DNA of 64,000 nt from positions 1 through 64,000 of the forward strand of contig JAEUIQ010000046.1 in the NCBI GenBank assembly GCA_016794985.1. Direction: 5' to 3'. A program made the translations under genes and the position numbers. Position 1 is the first letter of the stretch. Every line of letters starts with the position of its first letter. The stretch comes from Planctomycetaceae bacterium (lineage in GTDB: Bacteria; Planctomycetota; Planctomycetia; Pirellulales; Pirellulaceae). Of this stretch, positions 1 to 9,283 are shown in pieces. The notes beneath the pieces are model-generated. The model had not been told where the DNA came from. It made no database searches and worked only from the letters and a program-made list of their open reading frames with translations.

Positions 1-1
1 C

Positions 2-805
2 ATGGCGTTTGAAGGTGCTGGAAACATCAATGCCGGCCAAATCAACAATACCGGTGGACGCGTCGAGTTCAATCTGGGGCTGCAGAACGATGCCGGTGGT
101 TTCATCTCGGGCCGTGGCGAGTTCGCCGCCACTGACGGCGGTTGGGTCAATGATGGTGTGATGGCCTTCAGCGGCGGGTTGGCGGACGTGTACGGTGATG
201 TTGCCAACGGCTCGGCCGGAACGATTGCCATCGCCGGTAACAGCACGACCACTTTCTACGATGACGTGACCATGTCGGCGGGGAACATGAACGTGCATAT
301 CAGCCAAAACGGCAGTGCGGTCTTCTTCGGATCCTACAACGGCGGCAGCGTCGGAACCGGCACCGTCCATACCTTTGGTGATCTTCGTCCCGGCAACAGC
401 CCTGGAGCGGTGAGCTTTGGCGGGGACCTGATCATGGGAGATGGGACGTTTACTCAGATCGAATTGGGTGGCTTGAATAGCGGGACGTTTGATCAGTTGT
501 TCGTCGACGGAGATTTATTCCTCGACGGAACCTTGGATGTGCAACTGATCGACGGGTTTACCTTGGGCTACAACCAGACCTTCGACATCGCGATGGTCGA
601 TGGAGCGATGCTGGGGCGATTCTCCAATTTCAACGATGGCGATTTGATCGGCAACTTTGGTGGTGTGGATTTATTCATCGACTATCGGACCGGTGGATCG
701 GGTGGCAACGGAGTCTCGTTCTTCTCGGCGGTGCCGGAACCATCTTCCGCATTGTTGTTGGCCATCGGTTTGGGGGCGATGAGCCTCCGCCGCCGACGAC
801 GGTAG
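2..805 (+). CDS. PEP-CTERM surface protein, 3' part only
   Basis: The gene enters from the left edge, so the first in-window ATG is probably not its start. The 267 visible residues are rich in Gly, Asn and Asp with a repetitive strand-like texture, as in secreted passenger or filamentous proteins. The C-terminus carries a sorting tag: VPEPSS near residue 244, a hydrophobic segment, then a run of arginines before the stop. In the PEP-CTERM/exosortase system this tag is cut on export and the protein goes to the cell surface or matrix. No exosortase gene lies in this window. A strong hairpin terminator follows about 80 bases after the stop. The substrate or role of the passenger cannot be told from its sequence. 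Confidence 0.8.
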   Translation: MAFEGAGNINAGQINNTGGRVEFNLGLQNDAGGFISGRGEFAATDGGWVNDGVMAFSGGLADVYGDVANGSAGTIAIAGNSTTTFYDDVTMSAGNMNVHISQNGSAVFFGSYNGGSVGTGTVHTFGDLRPGNSPGAVSFGGDLIMGDGTFTQIELGGLNSGTFDQLFVDGDLFLDGTLDVQLIDGFTLGYNQTFDIAMVDGAMLGRFSNFNDGDLIGNFGGVDLFIDYRTGGSGGNGVSFFSAVPEPSSALLLAIGLGAMSLRRRRR

Positions 806-1218
806 CCAAAACGCTTGGTTCCAAGACGCTGATTCAGACGCACGGCCTTGCCACGCGTTTGACATATCTTGAACTCTCGTAGGGCGGCCAGTACCCGAGG
901 CGGACTGGCCGCTTGTTTTGAATCATATGGTTGGAGTTTATGGTAGGCTTTGTCCCTCAAGGGGGCTAACACTTGACGCTGTGGTTCATTTTCCTTGGAT
1001 GCCGACCGACCAAGAGAGGGGCTGGCAAAGGTGGCAAGAGTCAAATGTGCGCTGCACCCGTTGGGTCGCAACCGCACTCGGCTCCTGGCAACCGATACCC
1101 GAAGTGAACCAAAAAATAGAAGATGGCACAACCCTCGACTGCCGTGTGACCGTCGGAGTGACGCGTTTCGTAAGACCAAGAATCCGAAGCCAGTTCAACG
1201 CCCACCGAGAATTTGCTG
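806..1218. other. Intergenic stretch with terminator only
   Basis: Between the PEP-CTERM gene and the kinase there is a terminator hairpin (listed separately). The remaining roughly 300 bases hold no open frame that looks like a protein and no clear promoter hexamers. Confidence 0.6.
884..920 (+). terminator. Rho-independent terminator after the PEP-CTERM gene
   Basis: A perfect 9-bp stem, GCGGCCAGT (884-892) with ACTGGCCGC (904-912), encloses an 11-base loop. It is followed directly by TTGTTTTG. It sits about 80 bases after the stop codon and is the clearest intrinsic terminator in the window. Confidence 0.85.
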
Positions 1219-4200
1219 ATGCCGAACAAAGATGATTCGCTTGCCATGCTGGTGCAGGAGTTCGCGGCTTTATGGAAAAGTGGGGCCAACCCTGAATTGG
1301 CTCCCTTTCTGGAGCGAGTGCCGGAGGTCCAACAAGCCGAAGCCGCACGGTTGCTGATCGCCGTCATGGTGGAAGGTCGTGCCGCAGGCGTCAACGCAGG
1401 CGCGGCGCCGCTTTCCCCGCAGACGTCGGATCCGTTGCTTGGCACACTTATTGATGGCAAGTACAAGTTGATCGAAGTGATTGGCCAAGGCGGCATGGGC
1501 AGCGTTTACTTGGCCGAACAAACGCAGCCTGTACGGCGTTTGGTGGCGGTCAAAGTCGTCAAGTCCGGCATGGATAGCCGGGCCGTGTTGGCTCGCTTTG
1601 AAGCCGAACGCCAGGCCTTGGCGATCATGGACCATCCCAACATCGCCAAAGTTCTGGACGCTGGCGCTACGGACTTGGGGCAACCCTATTTCGTGATGGA
1701 GCTGGTGAAGGGGACTCCAATCACGCAATTCTGCGATGAAAAAAGACTGACTCCCCAGCAACGACTCGAGTTGTTCTTGCCGGTTTGCGAAGCCATTCAG
1801 CACTCGCACCAAAAAGGGATCATCCACCGCGACATCAAGCCCTCGAACGTCTTGGTGGCGATGTACGACGACCATCCCGTTCCCAAAGTGATCGATTTTG
1901 GCGTGGCAAAAGCGACGGGGCAATCGTTGACCGACTTGGATGCGGTGACCGGGTTTGGGGCCTTGGTGGGCACGCCGGAATACATGTCGCCGGAACAGGC
2001 CAGTCTCAACAACCTAGACATCGATACTCGGTCCGATGTCTACTCGCTGGGTGTCTTGTTGTACGAACTGCTGACCGGTCATACTCCGGTCGATCGCAAA
2101 TGTCTCGCCAAGGCAGCGGTGCTCGAAGTGCTGCGGATCGTCCGCGATGTCGACGCGCCGCGGTTGAGTGAAAAATTAAGCTCGATCGATACGCTGCCGA
2201 GTGTGGCGGCCAACCGACGAACGGAGCCGAGAAAGTTGGCCACCCAGTTTCGCGGGGATCTGGATTGGGTCTTGATGAAGGCGTTGGAGAAAGACCGGAA
2301 ACGCCGTTACGAATCCGCTTCTGGCTTTGCGGCCGATGTTCATCGCTTCCTCAACAATGAACCCGTGATCGCGCGACCGACGTCCTGGTGGTATCGAACG
2401 CAAAAGTTTGTCCGCAAGCATCGGGTCGGCGTCGTGGCGGCGTCGTTGGTCGCGCTCGCAGGCATCTGCGGCATTTTGGGAACCAGTCTCGCGTTGGTCC
2501 GGGCCTTGCGTGCGGAGGCCGACGCGAATGCTTCGCGCGAACAGGAGTCCACGCAGCGACAAAAGGCGGAACAGTTGCAGCAGTTGGCGGAATCCCGGCG
2601 GCAGGAAGCTGAAACGAATCTCGCCTTCGCGCGCCAGGGCAACAAGATTCTGGGCTCGGTGTTCGCCAAACTGAATCCCCAAGCCGACTACTACGACGTT
2701 TCGGACTTGCGAACGGCCTTGCAAGACAATCTAAACCAAGCGGTCCAGGAACTCCAAGCATCTGCCTTGGGCAACACCTTGGAGATCGCCAAAATGCAAG
2801 AAACTTTGGGAGACTCGTTATTGAGCCTCGGTGATTCGGCCAAAGCGATCGAGCTATTCCAGAGTTCGCTGAAGGTTCATACCGATCAACTGGGCCCTAA
2901 CGACCCGCAGACTCTGACCAGCATGGACCATTTGGCTCAAAGCTACTTCAGTTCGGGACAACTGGACCAAGCGTTGCCCATGTTCGAAGAGACGCTCGAG
3001 CTAAGGAAGAAGCGGCTAGGACCCGAGCACGAAGACACGTTGAGAAGCATGAACAATCTGGCGCAGTGCTACCACGAAGTTGGGCAACCAGCCAAAGCCC
3101 TGTTGCTATTGGAGCAAACCGTCGAACTGATGAAAGTCAAACTCGGCCCCCAGCAATCAGCGACCATGACCGCCATGGGCAATTTGGGTCAGGCTTACAT
3201 GAATGCGGGGCAAACGGACAAGGGACTCTCGTTGCTGGAGCAGGTGCTGGAACTGAGAAAGACGGAACTGGGCGACAATCACATGGAGACCTTGACCAGC
3301 ATGGCCAACCTAGCGTCCGGCTATTTCACGGTCGGTCAGCTGGACAAAGCGCTGCCCTTGTTCGAGCAGAATATGGAACAATTGTCCGCTCAGTTGGGTA
3401 TCGACCACCCTTTTACCGTGACCGCGATCGGCAACTTGTCACAAGTCTATTCGCAAGTTGGCGAAGCCGACAAGGCGCTGCTGATGTTGGAGCAAGTACT
3501 CAACTTAAGAACTGCCAAACTTGGAGCAGATCACCCGCGAACACTGGTCAGTTTGTCCAATCTGGCCGAGATGTATTTTTCGCTTGGCCAAGTGGAGAAG
3601 GCGTTGCCGCTGTTCGAACAGGCACTGGAGTTGCGGAAAGCCAAGCTGGGGCTTGATCATCCCGACACGCTGACGAGCATCAACGGGCTGGCAGTGATCT
3701 ATAACAACACACCAGGGAAACGCGAACAAGCTCTGGCGTTGTACGAGCAGGCCTTGGAGTTAAGCGAGGCCAAGCTTGGCGCCGATCACCCGGCAACGCT
3801 CTTGGCTATGAATAACTACGCCGTCTGTTGCAAGGCTGCGGGACAGCTGGACAAAGCGTTGGCACTGTTCGAGAAGATCTTGCCTTTGCGGCAAGCGAAA
3901 CTGGGACTCGAGCACGCGGACACTCTGAGTACGATGAACCATCTTGCCGAAGCTTATCGGAACGCCAAGCGGTTCGACTTGGCTCTGGAATTGCAGCAGA
4001 AAACATGGGAGCTTCGCAGGGACACGCTGGGTGCTGACGACCCTCTTACACTGAACAGCTTGAACAATCTGGCCACCGTCTATCGCGACGCCGGACAACC
4101 GGACAAAGCGGTACCGCTCTACGAGCAGTGTTTGGAATTGAGGAAAGCCAAGCTGGGTATCGACCACGAAAGCACGATCACCAGTATGAATAATCTGGGT

Positions 4201-4833
4201 GCGGGCTACACCGACCTAGGTCAAATGGACAAAGCAGTGCCAATGCTGGAGCAGGCGCTCGAATTGAGGACAGCCAAATTTGGCGCCAATCACACAAATA
4301 CGCGCAATACGCAAACCCTTCTTCTACAGGCCTGCGCAAAAGCAGGTCTGGTTGAAAAGTATCGTGAACTTCTGGAGGCCTCGATTCTTCAATGGCGAAA
4401 CACTTATCCGGAAAACAGTCCCGAGTTCGCGGCACCACTCTCGGCGGCGGGTTTGACACTGTTGCAAATGAATCAGTATTCGGAAGCGGAGAAGCTTCTG
4501 CGTGAATGCGTGCAGATCCGTCAGGCAAAGCAGCCTGATTTATGGAACACCTTCGCGGCGCAATCGATGCTGGGGGCGGCGTTGTTGGGCCAGGTCAAAG
4601 CCGGTGGTGACGAAGCGGAACGAGCGAAACGGTTGACCGAAGCGGAATCGTTGCTATTGGCGGGATACGAGGGCATGAAACAACGTGAGGCCTCCATTCC
4701 AACGGCTGGGGCCGCTCGAATTCCGGAAACTCTGGACTCCTTGATTGCGCTCTACAAGATTTTAGAAAAACCCGACCAAGCCGAAAGATATCGCGAACTC
4801 CGAGCCACCTACCCGCCCGGTGATTCGCAGTAA
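1219..4833 (+). CDS. Ser/Thr protein kinase with about 12 TPR repeats
   Basis: A 1204-residue Hanks-type kinase. The kinase domain spans about residues 80-385: Gly-rich loop GQGGMGSVY near 89, VAVK lysine near 112, HRDIKPSN near 203 and DFGVAK near 227, so it should be catalytically active. A membrane segment follows at about 405-430, then a Gln/Glu/Arg-rich coiled coil to about 475. After that come about 12 copies of a 42-residue TPR of the kinesin-light-chain type (consensus around KLGxDHPxTLxSMNNLA), to about 1060. The layout implies a cytoplasmic kinase with an exported TPR sensor or scaffold. I chose the ATG at 1219 over the TTG two codons earlier. The preceding N-terminal 75 residues are unlike the kinase fold; similar short prefixes precede many planctomycete kinases. 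It appears to be monocistronic. The partner is unknown. Confidence 0.92.
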   Translation: MPNKDDSLAMLVQEFAALWKSGANPELAPFLERVPEVQQAEAARLLIAVMVEGRAAGVNAGAAPLSPQTSDPLLGTLIDGKYKLIEVIGQGGMGSVYLAEQTQPVRRLVAVKVVKSGMDSRAVLARFEAERQALAIMDHPNIAKVLDAGATDLGQPYFVMELVKGTPITQFCDEKRLTPQQRLELFLPVCEAIQHSHQKGIIHRDIKPSNVLVAMYDDHPVPKVIDFGVAKATGQSLTDLDAVTGFGALVGTPEYMSPEQASLNNLDIDTRSDVYSLGVLLYELLTGHTPVDRKCLAKAAVLEVLRIVRDVDAPRLSEKLSSIDTLPSVAANRRTEPRKLATQFRGDLDWVLMKALEKDRKRRYESASGFAADVHRFLNNEPVIARPTSWWYRTQKFVRKHRVGVVAASLVALAGICGILGTSLALVRALRAEADANASREQESTQRQKAEQLQQLAESRRQEAETNLAFARQGNKILGSVFAKLNPQADYYDVSDLRTALQDNLNQAVQELQASALGNTLEIAKMQETLGDSLLSLGDSAKAIELFQSSLKVHTDQLGPNDPQTLTSMDHLAQSYFSSGQLDQALPMFEETLELRKKRLGPEHEDTLRSMNNLAQCYHEVGQPAKALLLLEQTVELMKVKLGPQQSATMTAMGNLGQAYMNAGQTDKGLSLLEQVLELRKTELGDNHMETLTSMANLASGYFTVGQLDKALPLFEQNMEQLSAQLGIDHPFTVTAIGNLSQVYSQVGEADKALLMLEQVLNLRTAKLGADHPRTLVSLSNLAEMYFSLGQVEKALPLFEQALELRKAKLGLDHPDTLTSINGLAVIYNNTPGKREQALALYEQALELSEAKLGADHPATLLAMNNYAVCCKAAGQLDKALALFEKILPLRQAKLGLEHADTLSTMNHLAEAYRNAKRFDLALELQQKTWELRRDTLGADDPLTLNSLNNLATVYRDAGQPDKAVPLYEQCLELRKAKLGIDHESTITSMNNLGAGYTDLGQMDKAVPMLEQALELRTAKFGANHTNTRNTQTLLLQACAKAGLVEKYRELLEASILQWRNTYPENSPEFAAPLSAAGLTLLQMNQYSEAEKLLRECVQIRQAKQPDLWNTFAAQSMLGAALLGQVKAGGDEAERAKRLTEAESLLLAGYEGMKQREASIPTAGAARIPETLDSLIALYKILEKPDQAERYRELRATYPPGDSQ

Positions 4834-5005
4834 TTCATGGCTCGGTGACAGGTGATTGGCGGACAGACCTTTCGAGAGTCAGAAACGTTGGTTGCCCCCA
4901 GGAGCATGTCCACCTACCCAAAACAAGTTGAGTGCCACCCATCTTGTTCCAGGAAATTTGCGTGTCCCCTGGGCTTCGTATGACTTGATTGTCGACCCGC
5001 ACTCC

Positions 5006-5248
5006 GACCTGTTCGAAGTCTTGGGAGACATCCGCTTCGTGGTTGAACCTATCACACGGGCCGCCCGCGCAAACTAAAGCCTGATCTTCCGGGAGCTGAA
5101 CCCGGCGCAACGGGAATTTATCGGATTTGCCCTCTCCCGCGACATCGAAGCCAGCGAAGAAGTTTTGGACCGCGACCTACTTCCCGCTCTTCTTTGCCTC
5201 AGGTACGACTTCGTCAACGACGCCGTCACTACTTCGCTGCAACTCGGG
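5006..5248 (+). pseudogene. Remnant of type I restriction subunit R (HsdR) C-terminal domain
   Basis: One reading frame, interrupted by a TAA at 5075-5077, resembles the last domain of HsdR (EcoEI_R_C family). Upstream of the stop it reads DLFEVLGDIRFVVEPITRAA. Downstream it contains LNPAQREFIGFALSR, then VLDRDLLPALLCLRYDFVNDAV, ending in SLQLG. Intact HsdR proteins have the same order: a DLFDVLAxxAF..PxTRxERA segment, then a QREFxxFVL segment, then a KLPxLLxLKY..xxDAxxELG end. No other part of HsdR, no HsdM and no HsdS is present. The open frame begins at 4856, but residues before about 5006 do not clearly match. The last 20 bases overlap the 3' end of the convergent HtrA-like gene. I infer a decayed restriction locus; the family match is from memory of the motif pattern. 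Confidence 0.6.
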
Positions 5249-6563
5249 TTGATTTCTGCAAGCGAATGCTACCAAAGAACGCTTGGCGGCTGCGTAGAAT
5301 GTAGAACTGGATAGGTTGCTGGAGAACAATCGGTTGATTCACAATGTACTGGATATCATCCATGCTCACGGTTTCCCACTCGTGTAGACCAACCAAAATA
5401 TCTCCGACTTGCATGCCTTGATTCTTGGCCGGGCTTCCTGGGCGAACTTTCTCAATTCGCAAGCCGCCGGCGTATTTCTCGTTCAGTTGAGTGACGACGG
5501 CGGGCGTTTCTGGCTTCACTTCGACGCCAATCATGTCCCACACCAATTCGACCATGGTTTCGCGCCCTTGTTGCAGTTCAACCAGCGCGTTGATATCCGA
5601 ACCTTGACGCTTGACCACAAAGTTTAGCGGATTACCGGTTTGCTCTTCGAGCAACGCCAACTCCAAGTCCAACTGGCGCACGATTGGATACTGTCCGACA
5701 CGAACCAATTGGTCTCCGACTTGGAGACCCGCCTTGGCTGCGGGTGAGTTCGGGGCGATGCGACTTATCTCAGTGACAGGGACATTGTTCGGATAGGAGG
5801 TCTCAACGGTGATGCCGTGAAAGAGACGCATCGAGTTTTCACGACCTAGTAGTTCGGCGGCAACTTCCACGGCTTTGTTGACGGGGATGGCAAAGCCGAT
5901 GCCCTGCGCGCCCACTCGAACCGCCACGTTTACCCCGATCATCTCGCCATCGAGATTGATTAACGGCCCGCCGGAATTACCGGGATTGATGCTGGCGTCG
6001 GTCTGGATCAAATCGTAGTAGATTTGCTCTTCGCTAACGGGTACCGTGCGATGCAAGGCGCTGATGATGCCGCGGGAGGCCGTGTCCGTGTAACCATAGG
6101 CATTGCCGAGCGCCAAGACACTCTCGGCGGGCATCAAGTCGCTGCTGACTCCCAACGGAATGGAGGGCATGCCCTGTGGTGTTCGCACCTTGATGATTGC
6201 CAAATCCGTGGTCGGATCGTAGGAAACCAGGTCGCCGGTCGTCGAGTATTCGCCAGCCTGCACTACCAAGTTTTGAATACCGTCAATGACATGGTAATTC
6301 GTGAGGATGTACCCGCGAGGATCGATGACCACTCCGGTCCCCATGCCGTTGACGCGCTTGACTTGCTGAAAGCTAACGGTTTCGGCCGGCTCAGAGATCG
6401 TTTTCTTGCCGCGAAGGTTGACGACCGAATCCTTGACGCGTCTGAGAGCCAAAACCTCAGGCGTGTTGCGGTTGCTGCCGTCGACAGGGTCACCCCCCAG
6501 AGCCGACACACTCCAAGAGCCAATCAGCATGATCAACAAACTCAGCAAGTAGTATCGTCGCAT
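5229..6563 (-). CDS. HtrA/Deg-type trypsin-like serine protease with two PDZ domains
   Basis: A 444-residue envelope protease. Starting at MRRYYLL gives a clean signal peptide (hydrophobic to about residue 23); the longer frame from 6614 adds residues unlike a leader. The catalytic triad is visible: His in ILTNYHVIDG (about 91), Asp in TTDLAIIKV (about 121) and Ser in PGNSGGPL (about 197). Two PDZ domains follow: one around SPAAKAGLQVGDQLVRVG, a second around SPAKNQGMQVGDILVGL. The family degrades or refolds misfolded periplasmic proteins, with the PDZ domains controlling activity and substrate choice. No Shine-Dalgarno is obvious before the chosen start. The 3' end overlaps the HsdR remnant by 20 bases. 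It is most likely transcribed alone. Confidence 0.9.
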   Translation of the reverse strand: MRRYYLLSLLIMLIGSWSVSALGGDPVDGSNRNTPEVLALRRVKDSVVNLRGKKTISEPAETVSFQQVKRVNGMGTGVVIDPRGYILTNYHVIDGIQNLVVQAGEYSTTGDLVSYDPTTDLAIIKVRTPQGMPSIPLGVSSDLMPAESVLALGNAYGYTDTASRGIISALHRTVPVSEEQIYYDLIQTDASINPGNSGGPLINLDGEMIGVNVAVRVGAQGIGFAIPVNKAVEVAAELLGRENSMRLFHGITVETSYPNNVPVTEISRIAPNSPAAKAGLQVGDQLVRVGQYPIVRQLDLELALLEEQTGNPLNFVVKRQGSDINALVELQQGRETMVELVWDMIGVEVKPETPAVVTQLNEKYAGGLRIEKVRPGSPAKNQGMQVGDILVGLHEWETVSMDDIQYIVNQPIVLQQPIQFYILRSRQAFFGSIRLQKSTRVAAK

Positions 6564-6791
6564 ATCGATTCGCTGCTGGGGGGAGTAGGCTTGGTGGTAT
6601 TCAAACCATCGCAACCGAGTCGAAGCTCCAACGTGCTAACTGATAGCAGTTTGTCGATCGGTCTTTGCCACCCGTTGCATCGTCGTAGCCCACTACGCAC
6701 CGTTAAATCACTGCTGGCAATCCGAATAGGTTTACTAATTTAACATTAGGGAAAGTCTGGTAATTTCCGGAAAGAACGTTTGGGGAATCAT

Positions 6792-7967
6792 TCACGCTCG
6801 CAAGATGCTAGCAGCAGAGCAAAATCCAGCGCCGGCAGCCGCTAGCAACAGCGTTTGTCCAACTTGGATCAATCCTTGTTCCCGTCCTATACTTAAGGCC
6901 ACCGGGATGGTTGCCGACGACGAGTTCCCATATTCGGACAGCCACCATGCCACGCGATTTTCGGGGATGGTTAGCCGACGGCCAAGTTCTGTGACGATCC
7001 GCTGACTCGCTTGGTGGGCAATTAGCCAATCCACTTCATGCGGTTCGATTTTGGTTTCGGTCAGAACGGTGCGACAGTCAGCGAGCATGGAGTTTACGGC
7101 AAGTTTGAAGACGGTCTGACCGGAAGGCATTTGCATGAATCGTTCTGCTTCCTGCTGTGCAGGGTGCCAAGGATTTCGACTCCCTCCGGTGGGAATGAAC
7201 AGTTGGGAAGCGTGTTCGCCGGCACTCTGACCGGTTGTGGCCAATAGGCCATGCGAGTCGAGAGGGCTCGAACTTTCTGGTTGGCGGCGGATGCGATCGC
7301 TTTGGCAGCTCGTCTCGCGAGTATCTGCCCCGTTGCGCAAAGCGAGATCCGGACTCGTTAGCCCGCCCGGGCTCGGAGCGTTGGCGTCCAGGGCACTTGG
7401 CCCCAAAACCACAGCCCCGGCGGCATCGCCGAACAAGGTAGCGGTTGCCGAGTCGGCTGGGTTGACGCGGCGCGAAAGAATGTTGGCTCCGATCAGCAAG
7501 ACAGGACGGCGGGAGCTGCGCACCAAATGGTCTGCGGTCATCAGTCCATAAACGAAGCCAGTGCAAGCCGCCATCAGATCAAACGCGGGGGCCTTGCTGC
7601 CCAATCGAGCGGCGACCGTGGGAGCCGTGCCTGGCAGAAGATGGTCAGGTGTACTGGTGGCCAATAAAACAAAGCCGATGTCGTGAATGGAAAGACCGCT
7701 TCGTTCGATGGCTTGCGCAGCCGCCGCGGTTGCCAAATCGCTGGTCGCTATTTCCCGCGTGGCATACCGACGGGCACGAAACCCGGTCCGTTGTTCAATC
7801 CATCCAGGAGCGAGGCCAAATCTATGTTCGAGTTCGTCGTTGGTCACGACGCGATCGCCGAAGGCATGGCCCCAACCGAGCCATAAGGTTCGACAGATGT
7901 TGGAGTCCGGCAGTGGGCCATCGTCGAGTGTTGCGGACGTGAAGCCATCCGGCAGTTTACTTTTCAT
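6792..7967 (-). CDS. KAS III-like 3-oxoacyl-ACP synthase, candidate BioZ
   Basis: A 391-residue thiolase-fold enzyme. The KAS III triad is present: Cys135 in LMAACTGFVYG, His318 in LIAHQASQRI and Asn348 in SEYGNSSSATIP. FabH-family enzymes condense an acyl-CoA primer with malonyl-ACP. The gene is last in a bioB-bioF cluster and its ATG overlaps the end of bioF by 11 bases, so it is probably translationally coupled. In some alphaproteobacteria a KAS III paralogue in the biotin operon, BioZ, makes the pimeloyl-ACP precursor from glutaryl-CoA; this position suggests the same job here, which is inference. It is about 70 residues longer than typical FabH owing to a Ser-rich insert at about 195-260. 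The open frame extends upstream to 8207 inside bioF, but only the part from MKSKLPDG looks like protein. Confidence 0.85.
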   Translation of the reverse strand: MKSKLPDGFTSATLDDGPLPDSNICRTLWLGWGHAFGDRVVTNDELEHRFGLAPGWIEQRTGFRARRYATREIATSDLATAAAAQAIERSGLSIHDIGFVLLATSTPDHLLPGTAPTVAARLGSKAPAFDLMAACTGFVYGLMTADHLVRSSRRPVLLIGANILSRRVNPADSATATLFGDAAGAVVLGPSALDANAPSPGGLTSPDLALRNGADTRETSCQSDRIRRQPESSSPLDSHGLLATTGQSAGEHASQLFIPTGGSRNPWHPAQQEAERFMQMPSGQTVFKLAVNSMLADCRTVLTETKIEPHEVDWLIAHQASQRIVTELGRRLTIPENRVAWWLSEYGNSSSATIPVALSIGREQGLIQVGQTLLLAAAGAGFCSAASILRA

Positions 7968-9225
7968 GGGCGTGGTCCTTCCCCAATTGTTTGGCCAATG
8001 CTCCAAACGCTTGAACCACGCTTTCGATTTCAATGTCCGACATGGTGGCGGTCGGTGACAGCCGAACTCGACATTCCAATGGCTTGACGGTTGGCGGCCG
8101 GATAGCTGGAGCCCAAATGCCGAAGTCCAACAAGGCGTCGGACAAGCTGGTTGCGGCGTGATGGTCGCCGGCGACCACCGCCAGCAGGGGAGCGTCTCGG
8201 TCCCCAATCGTATCCCAGCCTTGCTGCGTCAATTCGCGGTGTAAAGTCGTGACATGTTGGTGCAATTTGTCTCGACGCCATGATTCTTCCCGCGCTATTT
8301 GAACCGACATGTGGGCGGCGGCAACGGCGCCCGCGGGAAGACTGGTCGAATAAATCATCGGCCGTCCATCCTGAATCAACCGTTCCATCCATTCGGCACT
8401 GCCAACGACGAATCCACCGATCGATGCCAACGCTTTGGACAGGGTGCCCACCACACAGAATCGTGGTTCGCCATTTTTCCATAGGCCGGGCCAGGTCGCC
8501 AAGTTGGAGAACGAAAACAGTCCAGCCCCATGTTCTCCCATGACCCCCGTGGCATGGGCTTCATCCACCAACAGCTGCGCGTCGTATTCTTCGGCCAAGC
8601 GAGCCAAGTCGCTAGGACGTGAGCATGTTCCATCCATACTGAACACCGAGTCGGTGACGATCCAACGCGGTCGGTGCGGCAAACTTGACTGCAACAATCG
8701 TTCTAAATCCGAGAAGTTCCGGTGGCGATAATAGCGAACGGTCATCTCAGGACGGTCCGCTTTTGCCAAACGCAATCCGTCCAGCAAACTGGCGTGATTC
8801 TTGCGATCCGCGAACACTTGCGAGTCGGTTTCCAACAACGTGGTTAACGCCGCAAGATTCGCCGAGTAACCACACGGGAACAACAATGCTCGCGTGTTGG
8901 ATTTGGCGATTGGGGAGACCTGCGATTGGTTGCCGTTGGTGTGCGCATGAACGTCACCCTGGCATGCCCCGGACTTCCAATCGCCAAGGCTGTCCGCGAG
9001 CGCTTGATGCACAGCGGTGAAGCCACTTAACAACGGTGACGAGCCGGAGCCCGTACCCCAGCGTCGGATGGCCTGGATGGCCGCGTCTTGCACGCGTTCG
9101 TCTTCCGACAAGCCCAAATAGTTATTGGACGCCAAGTTGAGCAACCATCGTTCGGCGACCAGGACGCGGTTGCCGGCGACATTCGACACCTGGCGCAGTT
9201 GGCGGCGAAACCCTCGAGGATTCAT
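7957..9225 (-). CDS. bioF: 8-amino-7-oxononanoate synthase
   Basis: A 422-residue PLP enzyme of the alpha-oxoamine synthase family. It joins pimeloyl-ACP (or CoA) with alanine to form KAPA, the first ring-building precursor of biotin. Seen in the sequence: SNNYLGL near 33, GSGSSPLLSG near 59, LLVDEAHATGVMG near 218 and the PLP lysine in VVGTLSKALASIGG (Lys264). An unusual stretch of about 20 residues (DVHAHTNGNQSQ region, 91-110) stands where most family members go directly into the ALLFxxGYxANLA segment. I chose MNPRG at 9225, about 58 bases after bioB ends. The frame remains open to 9381, but that extension would overlap bioB and lacks family resemblance. It lies between bioB and the KAS III gene, all on minus. 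Confidence 0.92.
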   Translation of the reverse strand: MNPRGFRRQLRQVSNVAGNRVLVAERWLLNLASNNYLGLSEDERVQDAAIQAIRRWGTGSGSSPLLSGFTAVHQALADSLGDWKSGACQGDVHAHTNGNQSQVSPIAKSNTRALLFPCGYSANLAALTTLLETDSQVFADRKNHASLLDGLRLAKADRPEMTVRYYRHRNFSDLERLLQSSLPHRPRWIVTDSVFSMDGTCSRPSDLARLAEEYDAQLLVDEAHATGVMGEHGAGLFSFSNLATWPGLWKNGEPRFCVVGTLSKALASIGGFVVGSAEWMERLIQDGRPMIYSTSLPAGAVAAAHMSVQIAREESWRRDKLHQHVTTLHRELTQQGWDTIGDRDAPLLAVVAGDHHAATSLSDALLDFGIWAPAIRPPTVKPLECRVRLSPTATMSDIEIESVVQAFGALAKQLGKDHAHEK

Positions 9226-9283
9226 GGACGGCTTGTAGATTTGAAAAATCGCGGAACGGGTCTCGACTCTGTGGTGTGGTCGG

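Noticed and set aside
4835..5110. 91-codon frame on minus opposite the HsdR remnant
   Set aside because: No motif, while the plus frame shows the HsdR-like order of segments.
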